A stretch of DNA of 64,000 nt, taken from positions 124,001 to 188,000 of the forward strand of contig JAVBLW010000003.1 in assembly GCA_031553215.1 (NCBI GenBank). The letters run 5' to 3'. A program made the translations under genes and the position numbers. The notes beneath the pieces were generated by a model, which saw only the letters and a program-made list of their open reading frames with translations, was not told the DNA's origin and made no database searches. Below are positions 35,548 to 43,982 of this stretch, piece by piece (positions within the stretch are counted from its first letter, which is position 1; every line of letters starts with the position of its first letter). Origin of the DNA: JAVBLW01 sp031553215. Its GTDB lineage: Bacteria > Bacillota_I > Bacilli_A > Acholeplasmatales > Anaeroplasmataceae.

Positions 35548-35901
35548 ATGAATACAGATACTTTTCTAAACGCTTTGAAAATAGCGTTACAAATATCAGG
35601 ATTAATTCTAATAGTGGCTTTAGCTTTAATGATAGGTATATTAATTATTGTTACTGCTCTTTACATTCCTGTAAAAAAAGCTAATAAATACAATTTGAAA
35701 TCGGCTGAATCATATGTTACTGAGCAAAGGATTTATTTAGATGAATATAAATACACGGTCGAAAATGATCGTTTAAAAGAAAAACTGGAATCTAAGGAAC
35801 AGGAACTAAAAGGCATACAGGATAATATCAGAAAACAATCAGCAGAACTTAAAAGTATTGAAGCTGAAATAGCTAAAAAATCAGGCAAGAAAAAAGACTA
35901 A
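35548..35901 (+). CDS. Membrane protein with coiled coil, phage late gene
   Basis: The 117-residue protein (ATG at 35548, just after the Zot stop) has one long N-terminal membrane segment (about 15-40) and a cytosolic or periplasmic coiled coil (60-110, Glu/Lys heptads) with a Lys-rich end. It may be a membrane-bound assembly partner of the ATPase. No strong ribosome site is visible; a TTG at 35536 is an alternative. Confidence 0.55.
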   Translation: MNTDTFLNALKIALQISGLILIVALALMIGILIIVTALYIPVKKANKYNLKSAESYVTEQRIYLDEYKYTVENDRLKEKLESKEQELKGIQDNIRKQSAELKSIEAEIAKKSGKKKD

Positions 35902-35980
35902 ATTTCTATATATACTTTAGTATATATATTAACTTTTGAGGAAAGACACACACGAAAGGATATCAGAAAGAAACTAAATT

Positions 35981-36268
35981 ATGGGTATAATATATGCTAT
36001 CTTTGGTAATCGTACCAAGAAACGTCTAAGAAGACAAAAAAGTAATACTACTGCAGCTAGAACTGCAAAGGAAAGACTTGATTATAAGAATAATAAAACT
36101 GCTTATAATCCTGATTATAAATTAACTGGAAAAACAATCAGCGTTAATGAAGTTGATTTATATCCAACAAAAAGAAAACATAAAAAAGAAATTGCTATTG
36201 TAGATGGAGATAATGAAAGTAACAAGAAAAAATCTAGTAATTATAAAAAAACAAAGGTATCTAATTAA
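35981..36268 (+). CDS. Small basic phage protein (95 aa)
   Basis: The 95-residue product is strongly basic (RTKKRLRRQK near the start, KRKHKKE later) and polar, lacking hydrophobic segments beyond MGIIYAIFG. Such composition suits nucleic-acid binding, but I recognise no family. The ribosome site is weak (GAAAG about 10 bases upstream). It is the last gene of the late operon. Confidence 0.5.
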   Translation: MGIIYAIFGNRTKKRLRRQKSNTTAARTAKERLDYKNNKTAYNPDYKLTGKTISVNEVDLYPTKRKHKKEIAIVDGDNESNKKKSSNYKKTKVSN

Positions 36269-36276
36269 ACAAAAGA

Positions 36277-36340
36277 AAAAGGACTCAATAAGAGTCCTTT
36301 TGGTTGGAATCCTAACTTAATAGGACTCGTCTTTTTATTT
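36277..36340 (+). terminator. Double terminator with shared arm after the late operon
   Basis: AAAGGACTC (36278-36286) and GAGTCCTTT (36292-36300) form a strong stem followed by T-rich sequence. GAGTCC can instead pair with GGACTC at 36323-36328, which is followed by GTCTTTTTATTTT, so two alternative terminators share one arm. Confidence 0.65.
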
Positions 36341-36342
36341 TA

Positions 36343-36386
36343 AATGGCGGTAAAGGCGGCAACCTCCAGCATTACCCGATACCATT
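36343..36386. repeat. GC-rich palindrome between late operon and lysogeny genes
   Basis: AATGG...GGTAA pairs with TTACC...CCATT (36343-36353 with 36372-36386), enclosing GGCGGCAACCTCC. It is conspicuously GC-rich in AT-rich DNA and lies in a non-coding gap of a convergent gene pair. A packaging signal or strand origin is possible; I cannot assign it. Confidence 0.45.
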
Positions 36387-36429
36387 GTAACTTCATTTTA
36401 ATTTACATTAAACTTAAAGTCAATATATT

Positions 36430-36933
36430 TTATTCCTTTTCTATAGAATTATTCTTGGAAGTCAAAATGACACGATATAAATCTAATGTCATTTTAATAT
36501 CCATTATTTCATCGTTCATCTTTTTCTTATTTGCTTCTAATTCATCTTCTAGTTTTTTGTTACTAGATTTTAACTCTTCAATTTTACTTTGCAATTCATT
36601 AATAATTTCATTATCTTTTGAATTTTGTACAGCTTCGGCTGGTAGCTTGGCACCGTCTCCAGGGATAAATACTTTATTATTTAATATTCTAATATTATCA
36701 TATAAACTTGCTATTTTTCTACTTCTGCTAAAGTTAAAGAATATTTGAAACAAAGTTATGATAGTCACGATAATTAATACAAATATAAACCATCTCATCT
36801 GACTAATAATTTCAAAGTCAATGGCCTCCTTTGTTCCAGTTCCAAGTTTTTCTATTAACTCTTTAAAATAATCTGCTGGACTCATATATTTTCCAGTACC
36901 TGGATCAGTTCCCACTGCAAGTATAGTATTCAT
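36430..36933 (-). CDS. Membrane-anchored coiled-coil protein sharing a motif with the phage structural protein
   Basis: The 167-residue protein is encoded against the late genes. A short N-terminal part with GTDPGTGKYMSPADYF precedes one membrane segment (about 47-66); a coiled coil of about 60 residues follows. The same TDPGTGKY stretch precedes the membrane segments of the structural protein at 33058-34623, and the DNA there is similar too. Being transcribed with the lysogeny side, it could be a superinfection-exclusion or regulatory membrane protein. That is inference. The ribosome site is GGAGGAGG. Confidence 0.55.
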   Translation of the reverse strand: MNTILAVGTDPGTGKYMSPADYFKELIEKLGTGTKEAIDFEIISQMRWFIFVLIIVTIITLFQIFFNFSRSRKIASLYDNIRILNNKVFIPGDGAKLPAEAVQNSKDNEIINELQSKIEELKSSNKKLEDELEANKKKMNDEIMDIKMTLDLYRVILTSKNNSIEKE

Positions 36934-37032
36934 ATAATACCCTCCTCCTAATATACATATATTTTATCATTAAAGAGTGTTTTTTCCAATATTTACCAGT
37001 AAATTGTTAAATATAACATTATCAATTAATGA

Positions 37033-37082
37033 TATAATTAATTGTCGTGCGAGCTACCTTAGGACCAGTCAAGAAAAGGTAG
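37033..37082 (+). promoter_or_regulatory. Integrase leader with ribosome-site hairpin
   Basis: TATAAT (37033-37038) is a -10 element; no clear -35 was found. In the leader CTACCTT (37054-37060) pairs with AAGGTAG (37076-37082), which contains the integrase ribosome site, so translation may be reduced by folding. Confidence 0.45.
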
Positions 37083-37092
37083 GAAAAAAATA

Positions 37093-37974
37093 ATGAATAA
37101 ACAAAAAATAATCAAGAATTATTTAAATCATATAGAAATATATAAACGTAAGAACTTGGATAGTCTATACAAGGAAACTAGACAAGTTCTAAAACTTCAG
37201 GAATGCATCGAAGAATATGAAATCGAAGAGATTAATCAATTCGATTCAGACTTGTTCTACTTTATCATAAAATGGTATCGAAGTAATACAAGAAGCAAGA
37301 ATGCAACAATAAATAAAAATCTTAAGCTATTAGAAAGAATTTTTAAATTTAATAATTTAGAAATCAACCATAATTTAAAGAAACTATCTGATGATACAAT
37401 TCGATTTCAACCAATCGAAGAAAAAAATCTAAAACTTATATTAAACTATCTAAATGATTTAGATATTAATTATAAAAATAACCAGGTATATCAACTAGCA
37501 TTTTTTTTGTTATTAGATACAGGTTGCAGAGCTTCTGAATTGTTGGAGATTAAAACAAAAAATATTAATTTCAGTAATAACACTATTTTTTTGGAATATA
37601 CAAAAAATGGTGATAATGCTCATGTCTTTTTCACTAAATTTACTCATGACAAAATAATGAACTTAGTTGAAAGAAATAAATCTATCGATACTGACTACTT
37701 ATTTTATAATTATGATAAAAAAAGAAAAATGAAAGTTGATGACCTTGATTTCTTTGTACGTAAAATTAGAGATGATTTAGATCTGAACAGATTACATCTT
37801 CACCAATTTAGAAAAACGCTTGGTACTACTCTTCACAATAACGGAGTAGATATTTACGATATACAACAAATACTAAGGCATAAAACTCTTGAGATGACTA
37901 GAATATATGTAGAATCTTCAGTATCAAGAATTAAAAATATTTATGATCATGCTTCTGACTGGTACGATGATTAG
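37093..37974 (+). CDS. int: Phage integrase (tyrosine recombinase)
   Basis: The 293-residue recombinase has an N-terminal core-binding domain and all catalytic residues: Arg in TGCRASELLEIK, Lys in EYTKNGDN, HQFRKTLG, LRHKTLEMTR and the nucleophile Tyr in IYVES. It lies about 370 bases from the right attachment site in the tRNA gene and should catalyse integration and excision at the 46-bp core. Confidence 0.9.
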   Translation: MNKQKIIKNYLNHIEIYKRKNLDSLYKETRQVLKLQECIEEYEIEEINQFDSDLFYFIIKWYRSNTRSKNATINKNLKLLERIFKFNNLEINHNLKKLSDDTIRFQPIEEKNLKLILNYLNDLDINYKNNQVYQLAFFLLLDTGCRASELLEIKTKNINFSNNTIFLEYTKNGDNAHVFFTKFTHDKIMNLVERNKSIDTDYLFYNYDKKRKMKVDDLDFFVRKIRDDLDLNRLHLHQFRKTLGTTLHNNGVDIYDIQQILRHKTLEMTRIYVESSVSRIKNIYDHASDWYDD

Positions 37975-37995
37975 AAAAAAGAAAAAGACAATGAT

Positions 37996-38211
37996 TTACT
38001 CACTGTCTTTATTTTTGTCTTCATCGATTAAACCTAGAAAGTAATCTGCAGATACTTCTAAAGCTTTAGATAATTTTTTCACCTGTTCAGCAGATAATTG
38101 CCTTTGTTCGTTTTCATATTGTGAAACAGTTTGTTGTTTTACACCTAGTATTTCTGCAACATCAATTTGCTTTAAATTCTTTTCTTCTCTAATTTTCTTT
38201 AAATTTATCAT
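37996..38211 (-). CDS. Xre-family transcriptional regulator
   Basis: The 71-residue protein is a single helix-turn-helix domain: LKQIDVAEILGVKQQTVSQY is the classical motif, followed by LSKALEVSADYFLG. Its position beside int and divergent from it suggests the lysogeny repressor. A palindrome TTGCA-N5-TGCAA stands 30 bases upstream of its start. Confidence 0.88.
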   Translation of the reverse strand: MINLKKIREEKNLKQIDVAEILGVKQQTVSQYENEQRQLSAEQVKKLSKALEVSADYFLGLIDEDKNKDSE

Positions 38212-38240
38212 TTATAACGTCCCTTTCAACAAAAAAATTA

Positions 38241-38255
38241 TTGCATATACTGCAA
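38241..38255. promoter_or_regulatory. Candidate operator of the Xre regulator
   Basis: TTGCATATACTGCAA is a near-perfect palindrome (arms TTGCA and TGCAA) directly upstream of the regulator gene, where autoregulation would be expected. A related half-site TTGCGA occurs at 38288-38293. Confidence 0.5.
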
Positions 38256-38312
38256 TATGTGATATAATTTAATTGTGATACAGCATTTTGCGATGTCTGA
38301 TATATATCATAA

Positions 38313-38328
38313 AAGGTGTTAAACACTT
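38313..38328. promoter_or_regulatory. Right integrase arm site
   Basis: AAGGTGTTAAACACTT is the inverse partner of the left arm at 26031-26048 and lies 11 bases from the core repeat. Together they would flank the core in the circular form. Confidence 0.45.
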
Positions 38329-38338
38329 ATATTTAAAT

Positions 38339-38384
38339 TTTGGAGCGGGTGATGGGAATCGAACCCACGTAGTCAGCTTGGAAG
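38339..38384. repeat. attR: right copy of the attachment core, inside tRNA-Gly
   Basis: Exact 46-bp repeat of 25978-26023. It covers the tRNA from the anticodon loop to the CCA end, so insertion left a complete tRNA at this side. Confidence 0.9.
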
Positions 38385-38414
38385 GCTGAAGTTCTACCAT
38401 TAAACTACACCCGC
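38341..38414 (-). tRNA. tRNA-Gly (anticodon UCC)
   Basis: The minus strand folds as a full tRNA: acceptor stem GCGGGTG/CACCCGC, a D-arm with GGTAG, anticodon stem TCAGC/GCTGA around loop CTTCCAA (anticodon TCC), T-loop TTCGATT in the arm GTGGG/CCCAT, and an encoded CCA. It is the integration site of the element on its left. A consensus promoter is directly upstream. Confidence 0.96.
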
Positions 38415-38428
38415 ATTACGCAAGAATA

Positions 38429-38457
38429 ATTATATTATAAAGTATTCCTGCTGTCAA
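38429..38457 (-). promoter_or_regulatory. Promoter of tRNA-Gly
   Basis: On the minus strand TTGACA (38452-38457), a 17-base spacer and TATAAT (38429-38434) match the consensus and stand 15 bases before the mature tRNA. Confidence 0.85.
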
Positions 38458-38466
38458 CACTTTTTT

Positions 38467-39000
38467 TTATTTTTTTAAAAAATTATCAATAAAATTTTCA
38501 CCTTTTAAAGTATCGGGTTCATGCATGATTAAATTAGGATAATCTAGTTTATGTAAAGCCTGAAAAAGTACTAATGCCACACAATTACTAAGATTTAAAG
38601 ATCTAACTTTATCAGTAGTTGGTATGCGGTAACAATTTTCTAAATTCTTACTTAATATTTCATAAGGTATACCAGTAGACTCTTTCCCAAAAACGAAGTA
38701 TAAATTTTCATCATTAATTTCTTTAAATTCAATTTGACCTGGAGTTTTATGACCATATCTAGTTAAATAAAAGAATGCTCCTGTATTTTTACTAAAAAAT
38801 TCATCTATATTCTCATATACCACATAATCTAAAAATGGCATATAATCCACTGAACTTCTTTTTACATATTTATCTTCTAAACTAAACCCAAGAGGCTTAA
38901 TTAAATGAAGTTTAACATCAAATCCAACACAAGTTCTCATGATATTTCCTGTATTTTGAGGGATTTCTGGTTCAAATAAAACAACGTTTAATTTTTTCAT
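38467..39000 (-). CDS. trmL: tRNA (cytidine/uridine-34 2'-O)-methyltransferase TrmL
   Basis: The 177-residue SPOUT methyltransferase starts VVLFEPEIPQNTGNIMRTC and carries FGKESTGIPYEIL and RSLNLSNCVALVLFQ, the knot signature of TrmL, which methylates the wobble base of two leucine tRNAs. Length is normal. It overlaps the rimO stop by 4 bases. Confidence 0.92.
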   Translation of the reverse strand: MKKLNVVLFEPEIPQNTGNIMRTCVGFDVKLHLIKPLGFSLEDKYVKRSSVDYMPFLDYVVYENIDEFFSKNTGAFFYLTRYGHKTPGQIEFKEINDENLYFVFGKESTGIPYEILSKNLENCYRIPTTDKVRSLNLSNCVALVLFQALHKLDYPNLIMHEPDTLKGENFIDNFLKK

Positions 39001-40301
39001 TTTACTTGTTCCCCTGTTAATGTATATGCATCAGCATCTACTATTTTAACATTTACAATATCTCCAGCTTTTAACTCTTCCATTGCCGCTACATAAATGC
39101 ATCCATCTATATCATCTGGTGCGAAGGCATAAGAACGTCCTACATACATAAAATTTTCCGCATCGTAATCTTCAATCATAACTTCATAAGTATTACCTAT
39201 CTTATCAGAATTAAGCTTAGTGCTTATATAATATTGAGTTTCCATTACTTTATTGAATCGTAGGGCTTTTTCATTTTCACTGATAATATCAGGATACTCC
39301 ATAGCCTTTGTGTCTTCTTCTTTTGAGAATGTAAATGCACCAAGACGGTCAAATTTTACTTCTTTAATAAATTCAATCATATTGTCTACATCAGTTTCTG
39401 TTTCATATGGGAAGCCAACAATTAAAGTTGTTCTTAAGATAGCATGAGGAATTTCTCTTCTAATTTTTGAAAAAAGATCTAATAAATATTCTTTATTTCC
39501 TCTTCTATACATATATTTCAATATTTGATTTTCACTATGTTGAATAGGAATATCAAAATATGGCATTACTTTTGTATTATTTTTAACAAAATCAATAAGT
39601 TCATCAGTTACAATATCAGGATATAAATAAAGCATTCTAATCTTAAAGTTACCAGGAATAGCACATAGTTCTTTTAATAAATCAACTATGGCAAGCCTCT
39701 TATATAAATCATATCCATACTTAGAAGTATCTTGGCTTATTAAATTTATTTCTTTTGCCCCCTCGTTAACTTGATTAGTAACTTCTTCTTTGATATCTTC
39801 AATAGTTCTACTTCTTAATGTTCCTCTTATTAAAGGAATAGCACAAAATGCACATCTATTTTGACATCCATCAGAAATTTTAACATATCTCATATATTCA
39901 GGAGTAGAATAAACTCTTTTTAATGGTGAGATATAAATATCATTTTTAAAATCACCTTTATATAAAGAAGAAATAATGCTTGTAAGCATTGGGTATTCAT
40001 CTATACTAATGAAACGATCTACTTCTGGTAATTCAGACTCTAATTGCCCTTTATATCTTTGAGATAAACAACCACATACAACAAGCTTTTTACTACCATC
40101 TTTATATGTAGCTAAATCTAATATTGTATTTATAGCTTCTTCTCTAGCACTTTCTATAAAAGCACAAGTATTTACCATAATAACATCCGCTTCATTTGGA
40201 TATGCAACTATTGACATGTTATGTTCCTTACATAACCCAAGTATCATTTCAGAATCAACTTGATTTTTTGAGCATCCTAGGCTCTGCATATATACTTTCA
40301 T
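38997..40301 (-). CDS. rimO: Ribosomal protein S12 methylthiotransferase RimO
   Basis: RimO adds a methylthio group to an aspartate of ribosomal protein S12. The 434-residue protein has the three N-terminal cluster cysteines (LGCSKNQVDSE, NTCAFIESAREE, CGCLSQRY), the radical SAM motif CQNRCAFC and a C-terminal TRAM-like domain. SLGCSKNQVDSE is characteristic of RimO rather than MiaB. Confidence 0.93.
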   Translation of the reverse strand: MKVYMQSLGCSKNQVDSEMILGLCKEHNMSIVAYPNEADVIMVNTCAFIESAREEAINTILDLATYKDGSKKLVVCGCLSQRYKGQLESELPEVDRFISIDEYPMLTSIISSLYKGDFKNDIYISPLKRVYSTPEYMRYVKISDGCQNRCAFCAIPLIRGTLRSRTIEDIKEEVTNQVNEGAKEINLISQDTSKYGYDLYKRLAIVDLLKELCAIPGNFKIRMLYLYPDIVTDELIDFVKNNTKVMPYFDIPIQHSENQILKYMYRRGNKEYLLDLFSKIRREIPHAILRTTLIVGFPYETETDVDNMIEFIKEVKFDRLGAFTFSKEEDTKAMEYPDIISENEKALRFNKVMETQYYISTKLNSDKIGNTYEVMIEDYDAENFMYVGRSYAFAPDDIDGCIYVAAMEELKAGDIVNVKIVDADAYTLTGEQVK

Positions 40302-40309
40302 AATTTCTC

Positions 40310-40711
40310 CTATCTTAAAAATGATGCAAAAATGTTTAATACACTTTCTGTTTGCTCACTTTTTCTTTCTCCAAAGACACAATCATTGGAAAAATGTTCA
40401 CAGTTATTATTTATTATATTGTAGCCTTTTTCCCCTAATCTAGATAAAGCTACATTAACAATTTCTGTTTCACTTCTTTTAACTTTTAACTCAGATTCAT
40501 TATAACTACGTACTTCTAAGGTTCCACCCTTAAGAAATTGTTCTAAACTAGTACATACAACCGATGCACTAGCTGGATCTAATTCTTTACCAGGTTCTAA
40601 CGAAGCAAAATGAACAACATTATTATCATCAATATAAATACCATGATGATAATATAGTCCTCTATTAACTCTTATTTGACTACCATATTTTGGTAAGATA
40701 TTACTCCACAT
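40310..40711 (-). CDS. LRAT-domain (NlpC/P60-related) protein
   Basis: The 133-residue protein has the LRAT/NC pattern: catalytic His in LYYHHGIYID and the Cys motif NNCEHFSNDC. This fold carries out acyl transfer or hydrolysis through a cysteine. Bacterial members of this size are uncharacterised. It follows dtd by 13 bases and precedes rimO by 8, so it is probably cotranscribed. Confidence 0.8.
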   Translation of the reverse strand: MWSNILPKYGSQIRVNRGLYYHHGIYIDDNNVVHFASLEPGKELDPASASVVCTSLEQFLKGGTLEVRSYNESELKVKRSETEIVNVALSRLGEKGYNIINNNCEHFSNDCVFGERKSEQTESVLNIFASFLR

Positions 40712-40724
40712 AAAAATTACCTCT

Positions 40725-41171
40725 TTAAAGATTATTACTATCTAATATTAAAGTAACTGGACCATCATTAAGGAAATCTAAATACATGTGTTCACCAAAA
40801 ATTCCAGTTTCTACTTTGATTTCATAATTCCTAAGTTCATTGTTAAATTCATCATATAATTCTTTAGCTTCAGTTGGATTTAGTGCCTTTGTAAAAGAAG
40901 GTCTATTACCTTTTTTGGCATCACCATATAAAGTAAATTGACTAATTGATAAAATACTTCCATCTATGTCCTTAAGCGACTTATTCATCTTACCAAATTC
41001 ATCATCAAATATACGAAGTCCAGATATTTTATAACTCAATTTCTTTACAGTATCGATATTATCATTATCAGTAAATCCAACTAACAATAAAAATCCTTTA
41101 TCAATTTGACCTGTTATTACATCATTTACAGTACATTTTGCATTTTGTACTCTTTGGACAACTACAATCAT
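40725..41171 (-). CDS. dtd: D-aminoacyl-tRNA deacylase
   Basis: Dtd removes D-amino acids (and glycine) wrongly attached to tRNA. The 148-residue protein has the two signature motifs: SQFTLYGD and the cis-proline motif DGPVTLILDS near the end. It overlaps rel by 4 bases, an order shared with many Bacilli. Confidence 0.95.
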   Translation of the reverse strand: MIVVVQRVQNAKCTVNDVITGQIDKGFLLLVGFTDNDNIDTVKKLSYKISGLRIFDDEFGKMNKSLKDIDGSILSISQFTLYGDAKKGNRPSFTKALNPTEAKELYDEFNNELRNYEIKVETGIFGEHMYLDFLNDGPVTLILDSNNL

Positions 41172-43345
41172 AGATTTTCTCTTTCAATATTGTGAATATA
41201 AGGAATTTTCTTCATATTAACAATCAATTTTTCAAGTTCAATTGTGCTGCTAGTTAATAATTTTATATTAACAAATGCAGTTAAATTTTTATTATTAACA
41301 GCATTTATACTAGCAATAGACATCTTATTAGCATTTATAGTATTCATTATTTCACCAAGTAAACCAGGATGTTGAGAAGCAGTAACTTTAATGCAAATAG
41401 GATATTGTCTCTTTATATCACTTGCCCATTCGACATCAATAAGACGTTCATGCTCTAACTGATTTAAATTCTTACAGCATTTATGATGTACAACAATACC
41501 ATTTCCTTTAGTAACATAACCAGATATCTCATCTCCTGGTATTGGGAAACAGCAATTGGCAAGTTTTATTTGAGGATTCTTTAACCCTTCTACAACCACT
41601 CCAGTATCAGAATTAGTTGTAAGAATACGGTTAGTTTTTGCCATTTGTTTTTGTAGTTGTTCCTCATGAGTCATTGTGTTACCTAAAACTTTACCAACGA
41701 CTGTTTTAGCACTAATTATGCCTTTTCCGATTTCTAAATATAAATCATTTAGGGTTGTTATATTGTTTTTACTAAAATTTTCTTTTACAAATCTATCAGT
41801 TAATTCTAAATCTATTTGTTTAAATGCAAATTCTTTTTCAACATCATCTTTACCAGAAGCAATTAAAATATCTTTATTTTGCTTATTTAAAAACGATTTA
41901 ATCTTATGTTTAGCATGACTTGTTTTAACAATTTTCAACCAATCTTCACTCGGACCAAAAGAATTCTTATTAATTCTTATTGATACAATATCACCAGTTT
42001 TTAATTCATAAGAAAGTGGCATCATCTTATTATTTACAATAGCCCCAACCATAGAATTACCAAGATTAGTATGAATTTTGTAAGCAAAATCTATTGGCGT
42101 TGAACCTGAAGGTAAGTCTATAACCTCACCAGTTGGAGTATATATATATACATTAGAATCAAAATAATCACCTTTAATAGATTCAACGAATTCTTCAGCA
42201 TTTCCATCTTCTTCTTCAGAATAATTTAATAATTCGGCATACCATTTTAATTTTTGTCCGATTTCAAATTGTTCACGATCTTTAGAATACTCAACATTTT
42301 CTTTATAAGCCCAGTGTGCTGCAACCCCATTTTCAGCAATCATATCCATTTCTTTAGTACGAATTTGCACTTCAAAGGTTTGTCCATCAATACCAATAAT
42401 TGTAGTGTGTAAAGATTGATACATATTTGGTTTTGGCACAGCTATATAATCCTTAAATCTCTTTGGAATTGGAGTATAATGACCATGAATAACTCCAAGA
42501 ACTTGATAACATTCTTCTATTTTATTAACAATTACTCTAATTGCTAAAATATCATAAATATCTTCAAACTCTTTATCTTGAGTAACCATTTTTTTATAAA
42601 TACTATATATATTTTTTATACGTCCTTTTATAATACAATCATCTAAATTAGAGTAAATTGATAAATATTCTTTAATATTACTTATCATATTATCAATAGT
42701 ACTATCTCTTTCTTGACGTTTGTTTTTAACTAGACTTGTTATTTTTTGGTACATTGCTGAATCCAAATATTTTAAAGATCTATCTTCTAATTCAGCCTTT
42801 ATACTAAACATCCCTAGACGATCTGCAAGTGGAGCATAAATCTCTAAAGTTTCCTCAGCAATACGCATTCTAGAGTCATTAGACATAAAATCCAAAGTTC
42901 TCATATTATGTAATCTATCGGCTAACTTAACAATAATTACACGAATATCCTTAGACATAGCTAAAAGCATCTTTTGATGGTTTGTGGCTTGTCTTTTTTC
43001 TAAAGAAGAAAAACTTAATTTACCAACCTTTGTAACTCCATCCACTATACTCGCTACATCAGGATTGAACATTTCTGCTAGTTCTTCCAATGTAGTTTCT
43101 GTATCTTCTACAACATCATGAAGTAATCCTGCACATAGAGCATTTGGCCCAACATGAAGTTCGGCCAATATTTTTGTAACACATAAAGGGTGAACAATAT
43201 ATGCTTCACCGCTTTTACGATATTGATCTTTATGTTGTTCAAAAGCAAAATCAAATGCTTTTTGAATCATAGCTAAATCTTTTTCTTTATGTATATATGA
43301 ACATATTTCATTATATACAGCCTCAAACCTTGCATCACTTGCCAT
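41168..43345 (-). CDS. rel: Bifunctional (p)ppGpp synthetase/hydrolase
   Basis: The 725-residue protein has all long-RSH domains: HD hydrolase (LLHDVVEDTETT with intact His-Asp), synthetase with RFKDYIAVPKPNMYQSLHTT, TGS (about 395-455), a Cys-containing conserved region (ANCCFPIPGD) and a C-terminal ACT domain. Both activities seem possible. The product controls the stringent response. It is followed by dtd and preceded by apt, as in Bacillus. Confidence 0.95.
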   Translation of the reverse strand: MASDARFEAVYNEICSYIHKEKDLAMIQKAFDFAFEQHKDQYRKSGEAYIVHPLCVTKILAELHVGPNALCAGLLHDVVEDTETTLEELAEMFNPDVASIVDGVTKVGKLSFSSLEKRQATNHQKMLLAMSKDIRVIIVKLADRLHNMRTLDFMSNDSRMRIAEETLEIYAPLADRLGMFSIKAELEDRSLKYLDSAMYQKITSLVKNKRQERDSTIDNMISNIKEYLSIYSNLDDCIIKGRIKNIYSIYKKMVTQDKEFEDIYDILAIRVIVNKIEECYQVLGVIHGHYTPIPKRFKDYIAVPKPNMYQSLHTTIIGIDGQTFEVQIRTKEMDMIAENGVAAHWAYKENVEYSKDREQFEIGQKLKWYAELLNYSEEEDGNAEEFVESIKGDYFDSNVYIYTPTGEVIDLPSGSTPIDFAYKIHTNLGNSMVGAIVNNKMMPLSYELKTGDIVSIRINKNSFGPSEDWLKIVKTSHAKHKIKSFLNKQNKDILIASGKDDVEKEFAFKQIDLELTDRFVKENFSKNNITTLNDLYLEIGKGIISAKTVVGKVLGNTMTHEEQLQKQMAKTNRILTTNSDTGVVVEGLKNPQIKLANCCFPIPGDEISGYVTKGNGIVVHHKCCKNLNQLEHERLIDVEWASDIKRQYPICIKVTASQHPGLLGEIMNTINANKMSIASINAVNNKNLTAFVNIKLLTSSTIELEKLIVNMKKIPYIHNIERENL

Positions 43346-43370
43346 AAAAAAACCACCTTATTACAAAAAA

Positions 43371-43889
43371 CTATTCATCATATTTAACTAATGTATGAAT
43401 ATTATAGTCCCCAATAAAATCTCTTCCATTTAATTCTTCTAATTCTATTAAGCATACAATCCCAACTACTATACCACCTAATTGTTCAACTAAATTTATA
43501 CCAGCTTTAATTGTTCCACCAGTAGCTAATAAATCGTCAACGATTATTACTCTTTGTCCTTTTTGAATAGAATCTTTATGGATTGCTAATTCACTTTCAT
43601 TATATTCTAAGCTATAATTAGTAGAAATTTTTTCTCTTGGTAATTTACCTGCTTTTCTAACAGGAACAAACCCCTTCTTTAGCATATTCGCTAATGGGCA
43701 TCCAAAAATAAACCCTCTTGCCTCTGGTCCTACTATCACATCAACATCTAAGCCTTTTGCAAATTTATATATCTCATTGCAAGCATATGAAAATGCTTCA
43801 CCATCCAGGATCAGCGGTGTAATATCTCTAAATAAAATTCCTTTTTTAGGGAAATCCTCAATATTTGCTATATAATTCTTCAATTCCAT
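43371..43889 (-). CDS. apt: Adenine phosphoribosyltransferase
   Basis: Apt salvages adenine to AMP with PRPP. The 172-residue protein contains the PRPP-binding motif VIIVDDLLATGGTIKAG and the N-terminal FPKKGILFRDITPLI, both standard. Confidence 0.96.
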   Translation of the reverse strand: MELKNYIANIEDFPKKGILFRDITPLILDGEAFSYACNEIYKFAKGLDVDVIVGPEARGFIFGCPLANMLKKGFVPVRKAGKLPREKISTNYSLEYNESELAIHKDSIQKGQRVIIVDDLLATGGTIKAGINLVEQLGGIVVGIVCLIELEELNGRDFIGDYNIHTLVKYDE

Positions 43890-43982
43890 AATTACACCTC
43901 CATTAATATTTCCATTATATCATATTTTTTCATTTTTGATGTTTATTTATGTAACATTTTCATACTATTTAATGGTGATATC

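Larger units (their letters stand above)
25978..38384. mobile_element. Integrated inovirus-like prophage at tRNA-Gly
   Basis: About 12.36 kb lies between two 46-bp direct repeats of the tRNA-Gly 3' half. Inside are a tyrosine integrase and Xre regulator next to the right end, eight small early genes, a hairpin-dense region, a putative replication initiator, and a late operon with two secreted or membrane-anchored proteins followed by a Zot-like ATPase. Zot-type ATPases after large membrane-anchored proteins are the hallmark of filamentous phages. There are no tail, capsid, terminase or conjugation genes. I could not identify a major coat gene, so the assignment is likely but not proven. Confidence 0.75.

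Noticed and set aside
36344..36748. Plus-strand frame of 134 codons opposite the membrane coiled-coil gene
   Set aside because: It mirrors the minus-strand gene, which has GGAGGAGG upstream and a sensible domain layout; the plus frame has neither.
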